Shown here: positions 20,701 to 22,207 of the stretch, one piece after another | How positions within the stretch are numbered: the first letter of the stretch is position 1 | How the letters are laid out: each line of letters starts with the position of its first letter | Origin: Phoronis ovalis | Lineage: Eukaryota; Phoronida; Phoronidae | NCBI GenBank assembly: GCA_028565635.1 | Contig: JAOXYB010090607.1 | Location: 1-22,207, forward strand | Length of the DNA stretch: 22,207 nt | Direction of reading: 5' to 3' | The notes under the pieces: generated by a model | Told to the model about the DNA's origin: nothing | Seen by the model: only the letters and a program-made list of their open reading frames with translations | Database searches by the model: none | Translations under genes and position numbers: made by a program

Positions 20701-21895
20701 TTGATATTATTCAACATGATGCTTCATTGGATATTCAAAACTTAATTTCACAGTTATAATTTAGTTTTTAAATTAAATTTATATGGAGTTTCTTGCACCT
20801 CAAAATATTTCAAGGGCAGCATAAATCACAAGTTTTTACCAATGCTAACATCTCTTTTGTTCAAGTCAAAAAAAAAAGTTAATCAAATTGTTCTATGCTT
20901 TTAAATGCAAATTAGCCCAGTTGGTTATTTATAGTCGTTTGAATTACAATTTTTAAATTAACTCTACCAAATTTGGCCCACACATCAATGGAATTGGTTT
21001 CACTCATTTGCCATATCTAGCATTCTGAGACACTAATAAAGAATCAAATATGATAAAGCAATCCAATGCCTGCTCATTTAATATTTCTACACAAAATCTG
21101 TATAAATTAAACTTTACCGATACACCTGTTAATGGTCCAAAAATGCTCAGCAGTATCATACAATAAGATATGAACAATGAAGAATGGAGCTGGGTTGGAC
21201 GTTCCTTCTCGTAGAATAACAACTTACCTCTTATACAAAGACAACGATAAAATCCAACATCATTAAGGCATGTTGCATTGTTTACACATGGATTGCTCAT
21301 ACATTCATTGACATCAATTTCGCAACGATTACCATTGTATCCTTGTGTGCAACTACAGTGAAATGAACCTGGTGTATTCACACAGCTACCCCCATGCTCA
21401 CAGGGAGATCGAGATGCTGAAATAAACAAAACACATTTTAGAAGGACTGTTCACACAAAAAAAAAATTGTTCCACTTTGATCCAGAAGCCAAAGGACTCC
21501 CTAGTTTTTGGCAATAACAAACTCATAATAAACATTTTTCAATAAAAATTAATAGCTACTGCAGTTAAATAATCCAGCCATGTTTTAGAAGATGCAACAA
21601 AGGCATATGTGTTACGGAGGATAAAGTTTGTAGCAGAATTTCTCAAATATTGTAAAAAACAGATATAACCCACGATATGCATTGTCTTTTTACTTTCATT
21701 CTATACTACACAATTCTCTGTTCTAAGTAAGCCACTTACTTTCATGACATTCGTCTATATCAATGGAACAGTTGCTACCACTCCATCCAGGTGAACACAT
21801 ACAGATAGCATTTCCATTGGTTGGATCTGTGTCACATATAGCGTCAACATGGCAAGGATTACTCATGCATGCATCATGAAGATGACAGATTAATC
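7411..21895 (-). CDS. Notch: Notch receptor, 3' part of gene (22 exons; EGF10 to C-terminus)
   Basis: Notch is a single-pass receptor. DSL ligands bind EGF11-12; ADAM and gamma-secretase cuts then release the intracellular domain, which joins CSL and Mastermind in the nucleus. The exons (plus coordinates, transcribed right to left) are 21740-21895, 21228-21416, 18257-18547, 17811-17981, 17490-17603, 17091-17286, 16599-16744, 15660-15893, 15156-15314, 14677-14905, 13972-14504, 13262-13746, 12776-12992, 11837-12494, 11483-11631, 10927-11152, 10413-10684, 10024-10182, 9565-9716, 9241-9388, 8858-8955 and 7411-8706. All introns are GT-AG and phases agree at every joint. The coding total is about 2,091 codons plus the stop. 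Order: EGF10-36, three LNRs, heterodimerisation domain with furin site, transmembrane segment, RAM, seven ankyrin repeats, disordered tail with PEST degron. The signal peptide and EGF1-9 lie beyond the right edge. Odd points: extra cysteines in EGF31 and EGF32, and a shortened EGF36. Confidence 0.97.
8858..8955 (-). CDS. Notch: Notch exon: ankyrin repeat 5
   Basis: This 98-base exon (phase 1 to phase 0) encodes [32 protein letters not shown], one ankyrin unit. The match is [29 protein letters not shown] in human. The donor is GTAAAT. Confidence 0.94.
9241..9388 (-). CDS. Notch: Notch exon: end of ankyrin 3, ankyrin 4
   Basis: The exon starts in phase 0 after TTCTTACAG with [19 protein letters not shown] and ends in phase 1 before GTAAGT with [10 protein letters not shown]. 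It matches [32 protein letters not shown] of human NOTCH1. Confidence 0.95.
9565..9716 (-). CDS. Notch: Notch exon: ankyrin repeats 2-3
   Basis: The exon runs from phase 1 to phase 0 and encodes [20 protein letters not shown]...[24 protein letters not shown]. It is nearly identical to the family consensus (ETALHLAARYSRSDAAKRLLEA, GRTPLHAAV). Ankyrin repeats 2-7 form the surface bound by CSL and Mastermind. Confidence 0.96.
9717..10023 (-). other. Notch: Notch intron between ankyrin 1 and ankyrin 2 exons
   Basis: This is a 307-base GT-AG intron (donor GTAGGT, acceptor TTTTTGTAG), AT-rich, with no recognisable element. Confidence 0.85.
10024..10182 (-). CDS. Notch: Notch exon: ankyrin repeat 1
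   Basis: This 53-codon phase 1-1 exon encodes [15 protein letters not shown], then an acidic insert ([12 protein letters not shown]) and [20 protein letters not shown]. It is the degenerate first ankyrin repeat of Notch, where human has DGFTPLMIASCSGGG followed by an acidic stretch and ISDFIYQGA. Confidence 0.93.
10413..10684 (-). CDS. Notch: Notch exon: RAM-ankyrin linker
   Basis: The exon runs from phase 2 to phase 1. It encodes an acidic/polar linker with the conserved landmarks [15 protein letters not shown] (basic, possible nuclear signal), [18 protein letters not shown] and NIDVRGP. These match NEWGDEDLETKKFRFEE, QWTQQHLDAADL, APTPPQ and DVNVRGP of human NOTCH1, just before the first ankyrin repeat. 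Confidence 0.93.
10927..11152 (-). CDS. Notch: Notch exon: transmembrane segment and RAM
   Basis: The exon runs from phase 1 to phase 2. A short stalk ([14 protein letters not shown]) leads to a hydrophobic segment, from YITIGG to LYTV (about 11043-11108). A basic stop-transfer and nuclear localisation stretch, SRKRAR, follows. Gamma-secretase (S3) cleavage is expected before a Val near the inner face. The RAM motif for CSL binding is TTWFPEGFF (Trp at 11013-11015), with further basic residues (PSRRSQRK) behind it. Confidence 0.95.
11153..11482 (-). other. Notch: Notch intron before the transmembrane exon
   Basis: This is a 330-base GT-AG intron (donor GTATGT, acceptor GTATTACAG), AT-rich, with no recognisable element. 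Confidence 0.85.
11483..11631 (-). CDS. Notch: Notch exon: C-terminal heterodimerisation domain to S2 site
   Basis: The exon runs from phase 2 to phase 1 and encodes [14 protein letters not shown]...DIYKIE, matching the YLEIDNRQC...YKIEAV part of human NOTCH1 after furin cleavage. The two conserved cysteines (RKC and LEC) are present. The ADAM S2 cut is expected at the exon's end, around K-I-E-N-V across the next splice joint. Confidence 0.94.
11837..12494 (-). CDS. Notch: Notch exon: EGF36 remnant, LNR-A/B/C, heterodimerisation domain, furin site
   Basis: This 658-base exon runs from phase 1 to phase 2. It opens with GDFECQS, after which EGF36 stops short of C5 and C6. A Thr/Pro linker (TTTIPPT) leads into LNR-A, from CEVNKC to HNEC. 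LNR-B starts around NPWANCTA and LNR-C around [11 protein letters not shown]; each LNR has six cysteines with acidic calcium ligands. The N-terminal half of the heterodimerisation domain follows ([16 protein letters not shown]...). The S1 furin site is R-H-K-R (11854-11865), just before QTILSG. The LNRs cover the S2 site and keep the receptor off without ligand. Confidence 0.96.
12776..12992 (-). CDS. Notch: Notch exon: end of EGF34, EGF35, first part of EGF36
   Basis: The exon starts in phase 0 with GHTGLDC, closing EGF34, and ends in phase 1 before a GTATTT donor. EGF35 is [16 protein letters not shown] through GSNCE. EGF36 starts [20 protein letters not shown]. The spacing C-L-P-G-Y-R-C fits a real but diverged EGF36, which the next exon leaves incomplete. 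Confidence 0.92.
13262..13746 (-). CDS. Notch: Notch exon: EGF30-EGF34, with extra cysteines
   Basis: The exon runs from phase 1 to phase 0, 161 codons. It closes EGF30 ([14 protein letters not shown]) and encodes EGF31 ([16 protein letters not shown]...), EGF32 ([15 protein letters not shown]...), EGF33 ([18 protein letters not shown]...) and most of EGF34 ([12 protein letters not shown]...CSCQP). EGF31 has an additional cysteine after C5 (CSCPCGTMG). EGF32 has one before C4 (DKVCGFEC) and Tyr in place of the first calcium ligand. The other repeats have the standard six cysteines. Confidence 0.95.
13972..14504 (-). CDS. Notch: Notch exon: EGF26-EGF30
   Basis: This 533-base exon runs from phase 2 to phase 1. 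It encodes most of EGF26 (SCLNGGRC...), EGF27 ([18 protein letters not shown]...), EGF28 ([16 protein letters not shown]...), EGF29 with its long first loop ([12 protein letters not shown]...DLCLNGGHC) and the start of EGF30 ([22 protein letters not shown]). YVDWC and the TCEVAA loop match the same repeats in fly and human. EGF26 has Arg where an O-fucosylated Ser/Thr is usual. Confidence 0.95.
14677..14905 (-). CDS. Notch: Notch exon: EGF24, EGF25, start of EGF26
   Basis: The exon starts in phase 1 after a TTCTTTCAG acceptor and ends in phase 2 before a GTGTGT donor. It encodes the rest of EGF24 ([13 protein letters not shown]...), EGF25 ([17 protein letters not shown]...GINC) and the opening of EGF26 (NDNDCTS). 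The split Ser codon AG|C gives the run S-S-S-C with the next exon, close to the T-E-S-S-C of human and fly EGF26. Confidence 0.92.
15156..15314 (-). CDS. Notch: Notch exon: end of EGF22, EGF23, start of EGF24
   Basis: This 53-codon phase 1-1 exon lies between an ACTATAG acceptor and a GTAAGT donor. It encodes YRC (end of EGF22), EGF23 ([18 protein letters not shown]...GNNCE) and the start of EGF24 (TNKDDCNP). EGF24 opens the Abruptex region (EGF24-29), which tunes ligand response in fly Notch. Confidence 0.93.
15315..15659 (-). other. Notch: Notch intron within EGF22
   Basis: This is a 345-base GT-AG intron (donor GTTAGT, acceptor CTACTATAG), AT-rich. Short open frames on the plus strand are not supported. 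Nothing else was recognised. Confidence 0.85.
15660..15893 (-). CDS. Notch: Notch exon: end of EGF20, EGF21, EGF22
   Basis: This 78-codon phase 1-1 exon encodes LRCE (end of EGF20), EGF21 from [16 protein letters not shown] to FTGVNCE, and most of EGF22 ([17 protein letters not shown]...CPPGIQG). EGF22 lacks the D-x-D/N-E calcium motif, as in human and fly. The long C3-C4 loop ([11 protein letters not shown]) also matches human EGF22. Confidence 0.93.
15894..16598 (-). other. Notch: Notch intron within EGF20
   Basis: This is a 705-base GT-AG intron (donor GTTAGT, acceptor CTCTTTCAG), AT-rich. A short TA-rich microsatellite-like run lies at 16561-16580, close to the donor. No gene or RNA was recognised. 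Confidence 0.85.
16599..16744 (-). CDS. Notch: Notch exon: second half of EGF19 and EGF20
   Basis: The exon starts in phase 2 (completing Arg, then [14 protein letters not shown]) and ends in phase 1 before GTTAGT. It closes EGF19 and encodes EGF20 ([17 protein letters not shown]...CQLGFRG). All cysteines are at standard spacing. EGF20 keeps the calcium and O-glucose motifs but has Val instead of Ser/Thr before C3, so no O-fucose site. Confidence 0.92.
16745..17090 (-). other. Notch: Notch intron within EGF19, with tandem duplication
   Basis: This is a 346-base intron with a GTGTGT donor and an ATTATTTTAG acceptor. It contains a partial tandem duplication with a period of 66 bases at 16785-16899. 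Nothing else was recognised. Confidence 0.85.
16785..16899. repeat. Partial tandem duplication, period 66 bases
   Basis: The sequence starting CAAAGTAAACCTCTTC at 16785 recurs at 16851. About 49 bases of the second copy match the first with only a few changes, for example CAATTC against CCATTC and AGCATTATAC against AGCGTTACAC. It lies wholly inside a Notch intron and looks like a recent local slippage or duplication event. Confidence 0.85.
17091..17286 (-). CDS. Notch: Notch exon: end of EGF17, EGF18, first half of EGF19
   Basis: The exon starts in phase 1 and ends in phase 2 before a GTGTGT donor. It encodes GERCQ (end of EGF17), EGF18 from [16 protein letters not shown] to [10 protein letters not shown], and EGF19 to CIDLDN plus two bases of an Arg codon. 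The sequence [11 protein letters not shown] corresponds to DPTCLSEVNEC between human EGF18 and EGF19, which anchors the numbering. EGF18 has both O-glucose and O-fucose motifs. Confidence 0.92.
17490..17603 (-). CDS. Notch: Notch exon: end of EGF16 and EGF17
   Basis: This 38-codon phase 1-1 exon lies between a GGTTACAG acceptor and a GTAAAC donor. It encodes KNCQL, closing EGF16, then the calcium motif DTDEC and EGF17 up to CKPGYEG. It is about one EGF unit long and phase-symmetric, so skipping it would keep the frame and remove one repeat. It is short but matches the family at every cysteine. Confidence 0.92.
17811..17981 (-). CDS. Notch: Notch exon: EGF15-16
   Basis: This 57-codon phase 1-1 exon completes EGF15, which has the shortened C2-C3 spacing typical of this repeat (CHNGSC), and carries most of EGF16 ([17 protein letters not shown]...CPIGTSG). 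The IGTSG turn matches the KGTTG of human EGF16 and supports the numbering. The donor is GTAAGT. Confidence 0.93.
18257..18547 (-). CDS. Notch: Notch exon: end of EGF12, EGF13, EGF14, start of EGF15
   Basis: This 97-codon, phase 1-1 exon has a CTAATTTAG acceptor and a GTGAGT donor. It finishes EGF12 with FTGTRCE, then encodes EGF13 ([17 protein letters not shown]...), EGF14 ([14 protein letters not shown]...) and the start of EGF15 ([13 protein letters not shown]). The joint to the previous exon gives C-I-R-G-F-T-G, so no exon is missing in the large intron. EGF13 contains NNLIGRYTC, which recurs exactly in EGF17. Confidence 0.94.
19976..20010. repeat. Simple repeat, ACTTT-type
   Basis: Imperfect ACTTT/ATTTT pentamers run for about 35 bases inside the large Notch intron. 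Confidence 0.6.
20414..20479. repeat. Two-copy tandem repeat, period 33 bases
   Basis: TCATTGTGTGTGCCTGGAGG at 20414 recurs at 20447 as TCATTGTGTGTACTTGGAGG. The rest of each unit is less well matched. It lies inside the large Notch intron. Confidence 0.65.
21228..21416 (-). CDS. Notch: Notch exon: EGF11-12, ligand-binding core
   Basis: This 63-codon exon is phase 1 at both ends. It completes EGF11 ([12 protein letters not shown]...NRCE) and carries most of EGF12 ([17 protein letters not shown]...). EGF11-12 is the core Delta/Serrate-binding site in fly and human Notch. EGF12 keeps the calcium motif DVNEC, the O-glucose motif CMSNPC and the O-fucose motif C-VNNA-T-C that Fringe extends. EGF11 also has an O-fucose motif (CEHGGSC). 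The 2.7 kb intron that follows is the largest in the window. Confidence 0.94.
21417..21739 (-). other. Notch: Notch intron within EGF11
   Basis: This is a 323-base GT-AG intron (donor GTAAGT, acceptor TTTATTTCAG), AT-rich, with no recognisable element. Confidence 0.85.
21740..21895 (-). CDS. Notch: Notch exon: EGF10 and start of EGF11
   Basis: The exon starts in phase 1 after a TTGTTGTAG acceptor and ends in phase 1 before a GTAAG donor. It encodes the end of EGF9, LICHLHD, then DACMSNPC through GWSGSNCS (EGF10), and opens EGF11 with the calcium-binding motif DIDECHE. The numbering rests on the match to human NOTCH1 around LLCHLDDAC and DVDECSLG, where EGF11 begins. EGF10 has a C-x-S-x-P-C site for O-glucose. 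The preceding exon is outside the window. Confidence 0.93.
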
Positions 21896-22207
21896 CTACA
21901 ACAAATAATGGGTTCACCAATAGAAAATATAATTACGATCTGTCAACCTAGGTTTGAATTGCATTCAAAACTTCCTCCACCACAGCCTCCTTCAGTTATT
22001 TTTTTATTTGACATAAATTGCAGCGAGGAATTTCTGTGTATTTAGTTTCTGAACATACATATTTAGAAAAAATAAGAGTAATCTTTTATCACAAATTGAA
22101 ACAGTTGGTGCACTTATGCAGGTGTTTTGGTATTACGGTAATTCTTCTCAAATTCGTACAAAATTAAAATAATTATTTTTTTAATTTTGGGGGGTGTACG
22201 AAATTTG
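21896..22207 (-). other. Notch: Partial Notch intron upstream of EGF10
   Basis: At least 312 bases of intron lie upstream of the EGF10 exon acceptor. The donor and the EGF1-9 exons are outside the window. The right-hand copy of the palindromic repeat sits at its far end. Confidence 0.75.
22138..22207 (-). repeat. Short palindromic dispersed repeat, right copy (inverted)
   Basis: This is the reverse complement of the copy at 242-312: 22 bases (22138-22159) and 26 bases (22182-22207) match perfectly around a drifted AT-rich centre. It reaches the end of the window, so its outer edge is not known. It lies in a Notch intron. The flanking TATTACGGTA is not shared with the left copy beyond a few bases. 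Confidence 0.7.

Larger units (their letters stand above)
18548..21227 (-). other. Notch: Large Notch intron between EGF12 halves
   Basis: This 2,680-base GT-AG intron (donor GTAAGT, acceptor CTAATTTAG) is the longest in the window. Content: AT-rich DNA, a simple ACTTT-type run at about 19976-20010 and a 33-base-period duplication at 20414-20479. Joining the flanking exons gives a complete EGF12 in correct phase, so no coding exon is missing. Its position just after the ligand-binding exon would suit intronic enhancers, but none can be identified. Confidence 0.8.

Noticed and set aside
18548-21227. Hidden coding exons or a nested gene in the largest Notch intron
   Set aside because: The flanking exons join into a normal EGF12 in phase and the EGF count matches the 36-repeat model. 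Open frames here (for example 20007-20210) have no recognisable protein features.

Overview
The window is AT-rich animal genomic DNA. It has split genes with GT-AG introns, long 3' untranslated regions and AATAAA poly(A) signals. It carries two protein-coding genes arranged tail to tail. The right two-thirds (5.7-22.2 kb) is the 3' part of a canonical Notch receptor gene on the minus strand. I joined 22 exons, and every splice junction keeps the reading frame. The left part (about 1.7-5.7 kb, plus strand) holds a 634-residue two-finger C2H2 zinc-finger protein whose visible coding region is a single exon. The Notch architecture and intron richness indicate a bilaterian invertebrate, probably lophotrochozoan, but the species cannot be fixed from the sequence.

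Layout. 1-135 is a CpG-richer stretch with a CCAAT box. 242-312 is a short palindromic dispersed repeat. 313-1812 is AT-rich non-coding DNA with a possible foldback element (1038-1227) and 3' splice-site-like sequences just before the zinc-finger ATG. 1813-3717 is the zinc-finger CDS and 3718 to about 5745 its 3' UTR. About 5750-7410 is the Notch 3' UTR on the other strand. 7411-21895 holds the Notch exons, read right to left: EGF10-EGF36, three LNR modules, the heterodimerisation domain with a furin site, the transmembrane segment, RAM, seven ankyrin repeats, nuclear localisation stretches and a C-terminal PEST phosphodegron. The signal peptide and EGF1-9 lie beyond the right edge. A second copy of the palindromic repeat, inverted, closes the window (22138-22207).

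The visible Notch coding sequence is about 2,091 codons. With about nine more EGF repeats it would reach about 2,500 residues, the usual size. EGF repeats match the standard 36-repeat numbering one to one, which places the ligand-binding core EGF11-12 in the two right-most exons.

The most interesting departures are inside Notch. EGF31 and EGF32 each have one extra (seventh) cysteine, near the positions that pack against each other in tandem EGF domains, and EGF32 has also lost a calcium ligand at that interface. EGF36 has lost its last two cysteines within a continuous exon, and EGF26 lacks its O-fucose acceptor. No undescribed multi-gene system was found; this is largely an ordinary developmental locus with some lineage-specific receptor features and an orphan zinc-finger neighbour.
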